Origin: Tipula vernalis
Lineage: Eukaryota; Arthropoda; Insecta; Diptera; Tipulidae
NCBI GenBank assembly: GCA_958295665.1
Contig: OY282560.1
Span: 53,940,333 to 54,004,332, forward strand
Direction: 5' to 3'
DNA length: 64,000 bases
Shown here piece after piece: positions 9,699 to 21,055 of the stretch; the stretch's first letter is position 1; every line of letters begins with the position of its first letter. Both the position numbers and the translations under genes were made by a program. The notes below the pieces were generated by a model that saw only the letters and a program-made list of their open reading frames with translations, made no database searches and was not told the origin of the DNA.

Positions 9699-11360
9699 AT
9701 GTCTAGGCTACGCAAAGTAATAGCAACTAATCCTTCCATCCCAATTTATCTTCAACGGCCGGATGGGATATGGACCAATAATAGTGCGGAATCGCTGGAA
9801 GTTCTGATGGAGACTCATTTTCTTGGTTGTTCCGAATCTGTACCTAGCATATCAGTAGGTAAAAGGGCAAGTAGCCTCATAAGCCAAATTATTAGCAGAA
9901 AAAAGATAAACCATAGAAGTCGCCTGGACTCGATGGTATTATCCCTGCGGATATTCAACTACGGATCTAACAATTTCCTGGTTAGTGGTAATTTTCAAAG
10001 GCAGCCTAGAACTATGTCACATTCCTAGTAAATGGACAGAAGTGAAGGTTGTTTTCATACCTAAGGCGGCAAAATGCTCACACTGCAGTCCCAAAGACCT
10101 TAGACCGATTAGCTTGTCTTCTTTCCTTTTTAAAACACTGGAAAGATAAATAGAAACTCATATTAGAGGCACGATTATGTCGGAAAAGCTGTCCAAATCT
10201 CAACATGCCTATTGCAAGGGGAGATCTGTAGAGACTGCTCTTCATTCTCTTGTATTTTTCATTGAAAAATCTTTCGAATATAGAGACCACGCAATGGTAA
10301 CCTTCTTGGATATTGAGGTGGTCTTTAACAATGTGCTTCCAGGAGCTATAACACGGGCACTTTCAGATCTGGGAGTGGATGAATCACTCAAGGACTGGAT
10401 AGATCAGATGCTAAGAGACAGGATTATAAATGCCAGTTTTGGGGAATCCTCCGTAAGAAGATTGGCAAGCAGAGGTACGCCGCAGGGTGGCGGCCCCTAC
10501 TTTGGAACTTGGTCATAAATGACCTGTTGCTGAAACTGGAGAACGGTGGCTTCAAGGTATGCGGATGATGTTGCTATTGGTGTCCGTGGTAAATATCCCG
10601 GCACCCTTAGTGAGCTTATGCAAGTGGGTTGAATGTGAACACACACAAAAACGAATTGGTTCTCTTCTCTAGGAAATATAAACTTTCTCACATCGATCCT
10701 ACACTTTAAATGGGTTCAGTTTGACTTTTACAGTTGAAGCGAAGCTTCTGGGTCTCGGTTTAGATAGCAAATTATATTGAAAACCCAATATTCTGGAAAG
10801 GGTAAAGAAAGCTTTGGTAGCGCTATACTCTTGCAAAAACGCCATTGGGAAATGATGGGGGCTGGAGCCCCGCATCGTACATTGGCTTTATACCGCAGTA
10901 GCCTAACCAATACTCTTGTTGGGGTGATAGTCTGGTGGCCTGCTCTAGACAAAACTGTCAACCAAAAGCTGTTGACAAAAGTTCAGGGAACAATCTCTCT
11001 GTGGATCAGTGGTGTACTGAGGAGCATATCCACTCAGGCACTAGATAGAGACTCCGCTATTTTTGACTCCTCTAGATATCTTGGGGAAACAGTTGGCAGC
11101 TTGTACTGCTATACGGCTGAAATCCATCCTAATGTGGACCTGCAACAATACAGGGCACTCATCTATTTTGTGCAACAGACAATTTCCCAAGACCACCGAC
11201 TATACTGTCCCATCACTATCTTTTGACACAAAGTTCCGGACTAGGATCCCATCCAGGGAGGACTGGATGGTGGGTGCAGGTTTGGAACGGGGCTGGAGTG
11301 TTCTGCGAGGAACTTCTGTTAAATCTCTTCTTCCGTCTCCCCGACTACTGTAGCATTTTT
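9699..11360 (+). pseudogene. non-LTR ORF2 reverse transcriptase (broken)
   Basis: Recognisable RT blocks in several frames: VVFIPKAAK with DLRPISLSSFLFKTLER (10045-10150), SQHAYCKGRSVETALHSL (10197-10250), and LDIEVVFNN, a degenerate form of the LDIEGAFN motif carrying the first catalytic Asp (about 10300). SRGTPQGG follows at 10470, then RYADDVAIGV at 10555-10585 with the intact YADD active site. The thumb/connection region appears later as WISGVLRSISTQAL and a shifted piece (LDILGKQLAACTAIRLKSI, about 11066-11122). Stops after the PQGG block and frame changes at about 10,150, 10,500 and 11,060 inactivate it. Confidence 0.8.
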
Positions 11361-11390
11361 TAAGCCGAAGTAACTGCCATAAAGGAAGTC

Positions 11391-11711
11391 GTAGACTGGT
11401 TGAGGTATAATGTAATATCAGTTTGTGATATTCGCAGATATACGGACAATCAGGCTGCCATTAAAGCGCTTCTATCACACCTCCTCACGTCGAAAGTAGT
11501 CCAGAACTGTCTCTCATCTCTTAACGAGATGGCAGAGCAGTTCAACATCCACATTTTGTGGGTGCCAGGACATTTTATAAGTACAAGGAATATAAACGCC
11601 GATGAACTGGCTCGACGTGGTACAACGGACCACTTCTCAGAAAGCAGAAAGGATATTGAAATGCCTCTTGCGGTATTAAACTGCTGCTTCAGGAAGAAGC
11701 TAGCATGCTGA
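11391..11711 (+). pseudogene. non-LTR ORF2 RNase H domain
   Basis: YTDNQAAIKALLSH carries the second-strand aspartate context of RNase HI, and HILWVPGHFISTRNINADELARRG carries the histidine and last Asp. The first catalytic Asp and the beginning of the domain are not intact upstream. An RNase H behind the RT supports placement in the I/LOA group rather than Jockey or R1 proper. The 3' UTR continues to 12050. Confidence 0.75.
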
Positions 11712-12050
11712 CGAATGACAGATGGTAAAGTATCACTTCTTGAAGTCAGATCAGTGTGGTTGTTGGAGTGATTACGGGGCACTGTCTCATAGGGAGGCAT
11801 GCGAGTAGACTTGGTGGCTTCTCACATGACTACTATCATAGTTGTGAGAACGAAGAGGAGTAAGAGACAGTACTTCATCTTCTTTGCAACTGCCCTCGTC
11901 TGGCACGAAACAGACTAAAGTTTCTAGGGGCACCCCTCTTCAAAGATCTGACGGACCTCTGTAGTTCCAATGAGTTGGAGGAAATAATTATTGTGGTATG
12001 GCTTCAGACCATTTTTGTGTCTTTGCCTGTTCCTAGTGGACCACCACCCA

Positions 12051-12074
12051 AACCTAACCTAACCTAACCTAACC
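12051..12074 (+). repeat. (AACCT)n 3' tail of the non-LTR element
   Basis: Almost five perfect AACCT units directly after the 3' UTR. Short tandem tails instead of poly(A) are typical for LOA-like elements. It also resembles telomeric-type repeats of other insects, but it is far too short, and its position explains it. Confidence 0.85.
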
Positions 12075-12233
12075 AATTCTTAAACTGGCGGACATATTAA
12101 GATTTCTGGCAAAGGGTTCTTACCAGCAAGCGATAGGTGAGGAATATTTGATAGGCGTGTCGGTGGTAATAATTGAGACGTTGAACATGTGTAATATTTT
12201 AATTTTCATTTATCGGACTATGAAAAATCAAAA

Positions 12234-13680
12234 TCAAAGGAATACTTCCAAAATAAAACTGGGTTTCCTGGAGTTATAGGATGTGTCGACGAGGAACCCA
12301 CGTACGACTCCAAGTTTAATGGTTTGCCCATAAACCATCTCGGCTGGAGAGCACTTTAAATCTTCTTTCACGGTAGCCCGGATTCCTAATAAAATAATTG
12401 GAATCTCAGAACTCCAATGAATGGAATCGCTTCTGACCATAAGAACAGCTTTAAGCTGTCTATGGAAGCGTTCAACCAAGCCATTGGCTTTAGGATTATA
12501 AGCCGTAGTACGTATCCTATGAGCCCCTAAAAGAACAGTTAACTCATTAAACAGTTTTGGCAATGGTTGCAGCTGTCATGTTCGCTATGCAGTACGCTTC
12601 AGGCCAGCGAGTAAATCGATCGACACATGTAAGAATATATGAACATCGATTCGAAATATGCAAAGGCCCAACAATATCCAAATATATATGTTTAAAATAA
12701 TCAGGTGGAATATGAAATTGTCCGTGAGGTGAAATAGTGTGCCGTTGAACTTAAGCACGTCGGCAGGATAAACAAGAACTAGCCCTATGGTTTACGTCCT
12801 TGTTAATATAAGGCCAAAAATAACGAGCCTTAATCAACTTACGAGTGGCTCGGACCACAGCATGCGCTATATTATGTAAAGAGTCGAACACAAGTCGATG
12901 TAAAGAAGCTGCGATGTACGGGCGATTATTACCCGTCGAAGTTTCGCAGTAGACTTTAAGGCCAGGCAATTTAAATAACTCAAACTTCATAGAAGCTGAG
13001 CGACAAACGGTACCAGAAAGTGACTGCTCTTGTTCTTCATCCAATTGTTGTGCCTTTATAATATCTACATAATCAAAAAAAAAAATTCGAGACAGTGTGT
13101 CTGCGACAACATTGTCGGAACGAAGTACATGCTGAATATCTGAGGTAAATTGACTAATATAATCCAAATGGCATGATTGCCTTGGATTTCTTTCAGTTTT
13201 AGGCTTATGGTCAGTATAAATCGTAAAATCACGACCCTCAACAAAATATCTAAAATGCTTAATTACCAGATATATTGCGAGAAGTTCTCTATCGAATGCA
13301 GAATATTTAATTTCAGCAGTCGTTAATTTTTGTAGAGAAAAATCCTAAAGATTCCCACTTCTTTTTATTATACTGTTGTAGGACAGCGCCAACGGCGGTG
13401 TTCGATGCATCAGTAGTAATACTAAATTTCGCATTTCCTAAAGGATGCGACAGAAGAATGACATTTGCCAATTCATTATTTAAAGAAATGAATGCATCAT
13501 TGCATTCCAAAGGCCAAGAAAAATTCTTGGGTGTCTTAGGCAACTTAAGCAGTGCTGATAAATGCGAATGGATTGAACTTAGAAATTCAGCCAACTTTGG
13601 TATAAATCGATGATAGTAATTAACCATCCCGATATACCGCTGAATGTGTTTAATGAAACTAGGAGTAGGAAAATCCCTTT
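12234..13680 (-). pseudogene. Ty3/gypsy pol fragment: end of RT, RNase H, integrase
   Basis: Reading right to left: the end of RT ([19 protein letters not shown]), RNase H start ([19 protein letters not shown]), a short gap, then HVLRSDNVVADTLSRI. The integrase zinc finger follows (H and CLSCRRA at about 12757), then the core with its first Asp in YLDIVGP and CVDRFTRWPEA, and the NGLVERFHRQLK motif with the catalytic Glu at about 12470. The segment with the second catalytic Asp (normally TDRGxQFE) is deleted at about 12560 and the frame changes there. One stop separates the zinc finger from the core. Both element ends are missing, and the fragment starts and stops inside pol. It is very similar to the plus-strand fragment at 15984-17098, so both derive from one family. 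Confidence 0.85.
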
Positions 13681-13689
13681 GAAAAACAT

Positions 13690-15815
13690 TTGGACATAAA
13701 ATATCTTTTCATTCGCAAGGTGATTGCAAAGGGCGAATTTGAACTTCAATATAAATCAATGGGTGATCAAGTCGCGGACATTATGGCATAGGGACTTGGA
13801 AAGAATTTTTTTCTTAAGCATCGCAAGATTTTGAATTTTAATTGATTTGTTTTTGATAAGAATGTTTAACGTAAATTCGGAATAATTTTTTATTATATTT
13901 CAAGTTAGTTTCCAGTTAGTCGTGGTCTACCTAGCCACTTCACATCTTGACTGTCTTACAATTCTGTAATAAGGTAACGTGGAGCTTTATTGTGCTTATT
14001 GCATGAGATAAACACCTTACAAATTTCTGAAGTAACTTTTACTTAACATATATTTGTGTGTAACAATAAGTTGTGTAAAATAATTTCCACTCTTCTTAAC
14101 AAAATAACACCCATCGAGATGATTTACGCCAAATGATGAGGACCAGTAAAATATAAAGAAACAGGTATACACGCTCACACATCCAAATATTTTTGTAATT
14201 TCATTGACACGTTTTTTTTTTTTTTTTGATATGAAACTGTACATTTCGTAGATAAGGTTACCTTTTACATATTTTATTACATTTGATACAATACTCTGCG
14301 TGTCGAATTCCAATAACAATTTTTTTTTTCTTTTCACCGACTACTTCCAGAAGATGAACAAAACAACAAAATCCTATTCAACCGGTACATCATAATTTAT
14401 ATTACACCAAAACATTTTCTAAATTACACAACCCTAATTGTTCCGGAAAGCATTCGACAAGAATTAAGAAACAAATTCCAAATTTTTTATTATTCTCAAG
14501 ATTTTAATTAAAATCAAATATTTTTTTTAATTTTTATAAAAGAACAAAACGCAAAAAATAGTGTTAGAGGCGATACATAAAAAACGAAATTTATGACATT
14601 TTTGTATATAGTATGTAGGTATATAACCAGAACCAAAAAAAAAAAAAATAAAAAATCGAGGAAATTGAAATAAGGAAAAAAAGTGAAACCATTTTCCAGG
14701 TATTTCTCAACAGGCACGGCACATCTCGTGGGTAGCGTAACAAAATGGTCCTTATACGTATGTACAAATATATGTTTAAAATATAATGTAATACATACAT
14801 ATAGTATATGCACATAAATATTTGGATACGTTTATGTTTACTACTTTACATCAAAAATTTATGTGTGTACCTCTATGTATCAATAAAAGCCATTTCAAAA
14901 GTTATGTAATTTAAGGAATAAACAAATAAATTTACTGTTTTTCGTTATTTATTTATGTTTTTTTTATTTTTATGGATATTATTCACCTTTTTGCAACCAA
15001 CCACAAAGTACACATAAATAAATTAGTTAAAGACACTTCCGTACATGACAAAGTTGTTCGCTTGTTACAAGAGATTAACTTAAATTTAGATAATTTCAGC
15101 ACTTTCTGTATACAAATCCAGTGTACCTCCCAAATTTAACAAATTTTTATGGCAGGACTGAAGAAATATAAGTATTTCCAAAACCATCTTTAATTTAGAA
15201 AATTTAAGACCATTAGAAAGACATGAATATAAATGAGAAATTATTCATCTAACAATATTTGTGGCAATTACCTAAAACAACTAAACTCCAGTTTATGTAG
15301 TTTTTCAAATTTATTAAAAGCCAGAATAACTGAATCGAAGGGAACATTTTGATGCAGTAGTTCTGCATTTTAGTTGTTTCAATTAGTTGTTAACATAAAG
15401 TTTAACAATCAGAAGTTTAATTTTTTTCTGAACCGAGAAAAATTCATTGTAGACAACAACCAAAATGAACAAAGTTTCAGATCAACATGTATTGTAGTTT
15501 TAATATTCGAGAATGAAAATAAAATTCTGGAAGTGTCTCTCTTGCTCTCCAACCATAGAATAGAACACATCAGTATTATTGTTCAATAAATATTATTTAA
15601 AGGAATAGGTTGTGTTTTGGGTAATCATCGAAAGTACAACAGAAATAATTTTTGAAAGCAATGGAAATAATGTTATTAATAATAATTATTTTCAACTTCG
15701 GAAAACTATACACATGAACCTTCATCTATATCTTGAAATGATTAACTACGGTAAAAGGAACTTACCAACAGCAGCATAGATGTTAATGTATACACTGAGA
15801 AAAATTATATTATAA
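13690..15815. other. AT-rich spacer without recognised genes
   Basis: Only short, low-complexity open stretches with no family signature, several poly-A/T tracts (14213-14228, 14636-14649) and no clear repeats. I see nothing coding here. Confidence 0.6.
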
Positions 15816-15820
15816 AGAGT

Positions 15821-15907
15821 TGTAGCGGCTCGCTCATATCGAAATACACTTATCAAATACACTCATCAAATTCACTTATAAAATAGATACATTCGTTCAC
15901 CGCTACA
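15821..15907 (+). repeat. short LTR-like segment with TGTAGCGG...CCGCTACA ends
   Basis: The 87-bp segment begins TGTAGCGG and ends with its exact inverse CCGCTACA, holds TATAAAATAG near its end, and lies just upstream of a gypsy pol fragment. TG...CA ends with a short inverted repeat are LTR-like, but 87 bp is too short for a full LTR and no second copy was found. It may be an internally deleted LTR or a small MITE. Confidence 0.3.
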
Positions 15908-15983
15908 ATATCAAATATATCAGCGCTGACTCATTCATGTTATACTCTCATAACATAACCGCAACCGCTTGACCATCTGCATC

Positions 15984-17098
15984 TCCCGTCTCTTGCCCTC
16001 TCCATATGGTGAAAAAGAAAGATCATGATTGGCGACCATGTGGGGATTATCGTCGACTAAACACGGTCACAACACCTGATCGTTATCCGATACCCCACAT
16101 CCAAAATTTCTCCATGCACTTGCATGGATGCAACATTTTTTCAAAAATAGATCTCGTCAGAGCTTATCATTTGATTCCCGTAGCGCCTGAAGACGTTCAC
16201 AAATCGGCGATTACGACCCCATTTGGCCTCTTCGAATTCACCCGAATGCCATTCGGTCTACGCAACGCCGCTCAAACGTTTCAGCGTTTTATGAACGAAG
16301 TTGTACGTGATTTAGACTTCGTTTTCGTCTACATTGACGACATTCTTGTGGCTTCACACTCTGAGGAACAACACAAACTTCACCTGGAACAACTCTTCCC
16401 CAGGTTAAGTGAGTTTGATGTTCATATTAAGAGTTCTAAATGCGTCTTTGGCGCAACTACACTTGATTTTCTCAGTCACAAGATCACCCCTAATGGTATT
16501 CTGCCGTCTGAAGAACGAATTAACGCCATTAGGGAATTCCCAGCTCCTACTTCAAACAAAAGTATACAGCGATTTGTCGGTATGGTAAATTACTACCACC
16601 GATTCATACCAAAACTCGCACAAACACTCGCACCAATTCACGGTCACTTGGCAGCTTTACTCAAAAAGCCCAAGTCCGCCAAGAACTTTTCTTGGACCGA
16701 CGAATGCCAACAAGCATTCACTGAGCGACTCAAAGCTCAGTTTGACCACTGACGCGTCAAACACTGCTGTCGGTGCTGTGCTACAACAATACAACAACGA
16801 GTGTTGGGAGCCCCTGGGATTCTTTTCAAAAAAACTCTCGGATGCCGAAAAGAAATATTCCGCATTCGACCGGGAATTACTCGCAATATATCTGGCAGTC
16901 AAACACTTCAGATATTTTGTCGAGGGTCGGGACTTCATCATTTACATCAACCACAAGCCTCTGACTAGAGCAATTCAGTCAAAAACTGAACGTAATCCGA
17001 GGTAATCTCGCCACTTGGATTACATCAGTCAATTTACAACAAACATCCAACATGTTCACGGACATGACAACGTTGTCGCGGACACACTATCCCGCACT
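15984..17098 (+). pseudogene. Ty3/gypsy pol fragment: RT and RNase H
   Basis: A long RT reading, with the start in the middle of the fingers ([22 protein letters not shown]), then [15 protein letters not shown] with the first catalytic Asp, [22 protein letters not shown], and [11 protein letters not shown] containing YIDD (about 16330-16345). The frame runs to 16752, where a shift of register occurs. RNase H follows in another frame ([48 protein letters not shown]) to HGHDNVVADTLSR at about 17090. Integrase is absent because Helitron sequence begins at once. The long intact RT suggests a fairly young fragment of the family also present at 12234-13680. Confidence 0.85.
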
Positions 17099-17104
17099 AC
17101 CGAC

Positions 17105-20100
17105 AAAACTTTACTCTGGCCTCTTACATAACTCATCAAAGTGTTGTAAAGGTAAGTTTTTCCCGAACCGCCAGGACCGTAGAGGAAGAAAAATCTCGAC
17201 TCAGCCATCGAATCATCAATTACAGCAGCAATCTCTTCGAAAATGGCACGCTGCATTGGGTTAAGGGTGGTGATCAAGTTTATGGCTATTTGAGCTTGCT
17301 CTTTGACATCGAAAACATGTTCGACGTTTTGAATCGGGCCCGGTTCGGGAAGGCGAAAATCTGTGCATTTCATGCCATTTATGCGCAAAATAACCTCAAT
17401 GTCTTGAAGCAGTTTCTTTTCAGCGGTTATGTGATCGAAATAAATGATGAAGTCGGCGATTAAATACTCCTTGAATTGCTCGAAAAGCGCAAGAGGATTT
17501 TTTGGCGAATTGAACACACAAATCAAAGCAAATGTTAGGCGAATTTGATGCGGCATGCACACATGACTTGCTTCACTTAAACATCGTTCCCATTCGCTAT
17601 CATCCTCAAGAAGGTTCATGGCTCGTGCTGCATCACTGAAGGTGTCAAAAATCACTGAATCGACGGTCTTAAGATCGGTAAAACTTTGAGCTTCACGAAT
17701 GTGTTGTAATAGCAGTCTCAAATAAAAGCGCTCGCGATCTTTCGGACTGACAGCATACATTCGAGTGATAATCCTATCTCCTCTCTGCTTGCGAACTTTC
17801 CAAATGCAAAAAGTTTTGTCAAATACGTAATGCTCAGGAATTTCGGAATACAAATATTGTCGAGCATTCTCGTCTTCGTGCTTGTTAAGCTCAAACCATG
17901 CAGTCATTTGTGTTTATCGGTGTTGAGCTCGATCAGCTGCAGCATCTTCTTAGCCGTCTTGAAAATAAACCATTTGTTCGTCAGGAAGATGGATGGCAAG
18001 ACGATAAACAACATGCGATCGATCGTTCATTGGATTTTCGAGCAGTCGCCAAATTGCTTCAGGAGCACAAACATAACGCGCATCGAGAAATTGCTTAATT
18101 TCATCATAAACAATCGGTCCTTGTGCACTTAATTTAACAGAAGCACAATCATATCCTTTGTATATATATTTGAAAATGTACTTGATTGCTTGAACGGTTT
18201 GGCAGGATTCGACGTTAATGTGACAATTGAATTTGCGTGTTAAAAATTTGTTGTATGGAACGACATGACGATTATCAATTTTCCTTTCTCCTATTTGAAT
18301 CTCAATTCCTTCACGACGACGATAAATGGGAAAACCATTAACTTCGGTTAACGTTTCCTTGCAAAAGGATTTCGGAAATCTTTTTGCACATTCACCTTTT
18401 TCCATGCAAGGCGCAAGTGGGTTCTCATTGCCGCAAGGTCCATGTATCATCGAGCGAACAACGATTTCATGCAATATGGGTTCCAGTTGCTGTTCAGGAA
18501 TCTCAGCGCACACAAATCGATCAATCTTCTTGGCTGTGTCGATTTTTGAGTCATTGGCCAGAATGAAGAGCATGTGAGCATGGGGAAGTCCTCTTTTTTG
18601 AAACTCAATCGTGTAAACGTATCCAATGACATTTCCAAAAACCTTGTTCTTTACTATGTCATCGAGTAGTGCTTTCAACTTAATGCTGAACACTCGAGCA
18701 ACCAAATCTGGTCTGTCACCGGGCTGTTGTACAGGAATAAGGTTCTCTCGAATCTATGGCCAATTGGGATTGCGTGTCATAGTAATGAAAAGATCAGGCT
18801 TGCCGTACTTTGCCACAATTGCCATAGAGTCGTGATACTTTTCGCGCATGTTGCGAGGGGAACCTTGAAATGAAGATGGCAAGATGACAGATCGACCAAC
18901 TGTAGTTCCATGACGAATTGCCACATTATTCAAAACGTCCGTTAGACCTCGTAAGCGTCCCTGCTGATTGCGCACAAAGTTCAAATTGTTGGCTTCAACT
19001 TGCAGATGAGCATCAACAGCCCACTGCTGAAACAATTTTCCGCCATGGAGAACTGGATTGAAGCGACCGACTCGAATGGCAATTTGTGCAACTTTCCATT
19101 ACAGAAGAGTGATTTTAGTTCGCTTTCTCTCGGAACAATGAGCGGTATTCATTTGCATGTTTGGTTGCCAGCCAGCTTGTCCAAAAGGATAGAATAGTAC
19201 GTATGTCATCGGATCCAAATGTAAACTTAAAATGTTGAGGTTGATGAGAGGTTGTTCATCATTACGTGGGTAAACTCGAAAATCACGTTCAAATGGAGGC
19301 TGTCCGTCGGCAGAGCGAAAAACCATTGCCACCTCGTTAACTGTTGGAAGATCGTAACGACGTCTATCGTCATTACGATTGCGCCGAAATGCCATGTTCA
19401 CAACGGGAAGCTTTCGATTGTCGGCTGCTGCTGCTTGTTCTTCCTCCCGCTCAACCTCACCAAGATTTCGGTAGGCTTTCGCATAAATATTTTGCTCTCG
19501 AATCATTTCATCCAAAGCGCTGACAATAGTTGCGTTCAATCGCGAATTAGCAGGATGATTCATGCGATCTTGATTCGCCATAGCTGAGTCGATAACATAT
19601 AGCTGAGCATATTGTCGTTGCTCACCTTAAGCTGGATGCATGTGGCCCGTGCGATGATATATCTGACCGTGAACGTGAAAAACATAAGGGCCTCATCCTT
19701 GAAACTGATGAATTTGCGCACCCATTGAAGCAAATGCAAGCATAGAGTTGTACGATCGAATGTTATCATGAAAGGCTCGAAAATGTGGGTGATGAGGATT
19801 ACTGAGAAGCTCATGAAGAAGAAACGAAAATTGTCGAATTTGCTGGCAGCTAGTTTCAAGCAATACAGTTCCTTTGTGGCAACAAAATTTGAAGTTTCCA
19901 TCCGACGATTTTTCAGCACTAAAATTGAGAGAATGGCAATGTCGACATTCAACATTCATCACACCACAACTGTGAGCATTAATTTCATTGTCTCGGAAGG
20001 TTTCATGATCAAAAATCGATGAATTCCCAGCGGCTCTCGATCTTCGCATCCGATTTGCATTTTGAGCTCTGCGAATTATGCCTTCTCCCGGCATTTTATT

Positions 20101-20226
20101 TAAAGGTCGTTGGCGTTTTTGCTCATTATTGCGTTGACGACCTTCTTGCGACTGTCGATTTCTCCACCTTAGTTGTCGTTCACAATTCAAACGCAATTTC
20201 AGTCCTTCCGGAGTTTCTCGTTCCAT
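17105..20226 (-). pseudogene. Helitron RepHel protein, truncated in the helicase
   Basis: Rolling-circle transposase read in five successive minus-strand segments. N-terminus (20226-19693): basic region then a CxxC zinc-finger pair (VECRHCHSLNF and FKFCCHKG). Then the Helitron-like N domain (LLHELLSNPHHPHFRAFHDNIRSYN; DPMTYVLFYPFGQAGW; MREKYHDSMAIVAKYGKPDLFITMTRNPNWP). The HUH nuclease follows in 18705-17950: GLPHAHML gives the HxH pair and AIKYIFKYIYKG the tyrosine region. The Pif1-like helicase begins with LNPMQRAIF and the Walker A FLYGPGGSGKT (about 17170), and is cut about 25 residues later. Stops at about 18750 and 17920 and shifts between segments inactivate it. The helicase remainder and the 3' hairpin/CTRR end are missing, because gypsy sequence takes over near 17100. 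Confidence 0.88.
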
Positions 20227-20835
20227 TCTAGTTAAAAAGTTTAAAATTTTGATTTCTCATGTAAAGTAAAATTTAAATAATTTAATCTTTTTCGGGAACA
20301 TTGACATTTCAAAAGTTTTAATATTGCTTACATTTATTAAGGTCTATAATATAACAAATCTATTTACACAACGTCTGTGTAAATTCGTTAAAAATTGAGC
20401 GAAAGTTTCGCTCTAATTTTTCACACGTTAGTGCAATAATAAAAACCTATCTTTAAATTCAATAAAATGACACATTTTTAACACTTTATTCACACGTAAA
20501 ACATAAGAACTAAACAAAACAATTGAAGAAATAAAATAAATTTCAGTTTCTTATTTTTATAAACACACCCGATACCTATATGAGTATTTGAAACTAATTT
20601 TACAATGGTTCCTATGGTCATGATTGCATCGAAAGGGCTCCACGAATTAAAAAAGGCTCACTTAGCTGAAATTTACAGCGGGTAAATAATAGCCGTATTA
20701 TACGCGAAACATTGATACAATGAGGTGTTGGTGCATTTAGTTTGTAGTAGTGTTAGTGTGTAGGGTGTATAATTATACATATAGCGTCTCGCCCCACACT
20801 GGGTATATTATTTAATAATAAATAAAGAGGATATA
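20227..20835. other. probable Helitron 5' flank and AT-rich spacer
   Basis: AT-rich, with a local inverted repeat near 20395-20425 (AGCGAAAGTTTCGCT). The Helitron 5' terminus should lie here on the minus strand, but I could not place a TC end preceded by A with confidence. No gene is seen. Confidence 0.4.
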
Positions 20836-20844
20836 GTTTTCAAT

Positions 20845-21036
20845 TCGTTATGTTGTAATGAAATGCCGTTATAAAATGGAAAAAAAAAATAATGCAAAAC
20901 GTTCTTGGTGAGGATCGAACCCGAAAGCTTATTGGAAAAAATTGAATATCGAAAAATAATTTTCGGTACCAGCATAAATGTACATTACAGTTTTAAAAAA
21001 TGTATTATTACATATTACATTATAATCATTGTCTTA
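20845..21036 (-). repeat. tRNA-derived SINE, left half of a dimer interrupted by Harbinger
   Basis: Reading the minus strand gives a Pol III B-box-like GGGTTCGATCCTCACC followed by a conserved tail (AACGTTTTGCATTATT, an A/T tract, TATAACGGCATTTCATT). The same order recurs at 35325-35560. The copy stops at 21036, exactly at the Harbinger insertion point. Confidence 0.65.
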
Positions 21037-21055
21037 TGTGGTTTTCTTTTTGCCA
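21037..21055 (+). repeat. Harbinger left terminal inverted repeat
   Basis: 19 bp, 17/19 identical to the inverse of 25587-25605, preceded by TTA. Confidence 0.85.

Larger units (their letters stand above)
7876..12074 (+). mobile_element. LOA/I-like non-LTR retrotransposon, decayed copy
   Basis: A gag-like ORF1, an ORF2 with endonuclease, reverse transcriptase and RNase H in that order, a GC-richer 3' UTR and a terminal (AACCT)n tail follow one another on the plus strand. RNase H after RT and a short-repeat 3' tail are properties of I- and LOA-type elements. The left boundary abuts the BEL copy directly. Many frameshifts, stops and a deletion inside the endonuclease show it is inactive. Confidence 0.75.

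Noticed and set aside
12051..12074. AACCT repeats as possible telomere
   Set aside because: Only ~24 bases and directly attached to the 3' UTR of a non-LTR element whose group uses such tails.
14017..14815. Short phenylalanine/lysine-rich open frames
   Set aside because: Generated by A/T tracts; no conserved motif on either strand.
17830..20231. Plus-strand open frames opposite the Helitron
   Set aside because: They are shadows of the minus-strand RepHel coding sequence without any domain of their own.
20560..20582. Possible Helitron 5' terminus (TCATATAGG on the minus strand)
   Set aside because: The preceding base is C rather than the A expected at an A|T insertion site and no second copy is available for comparison.
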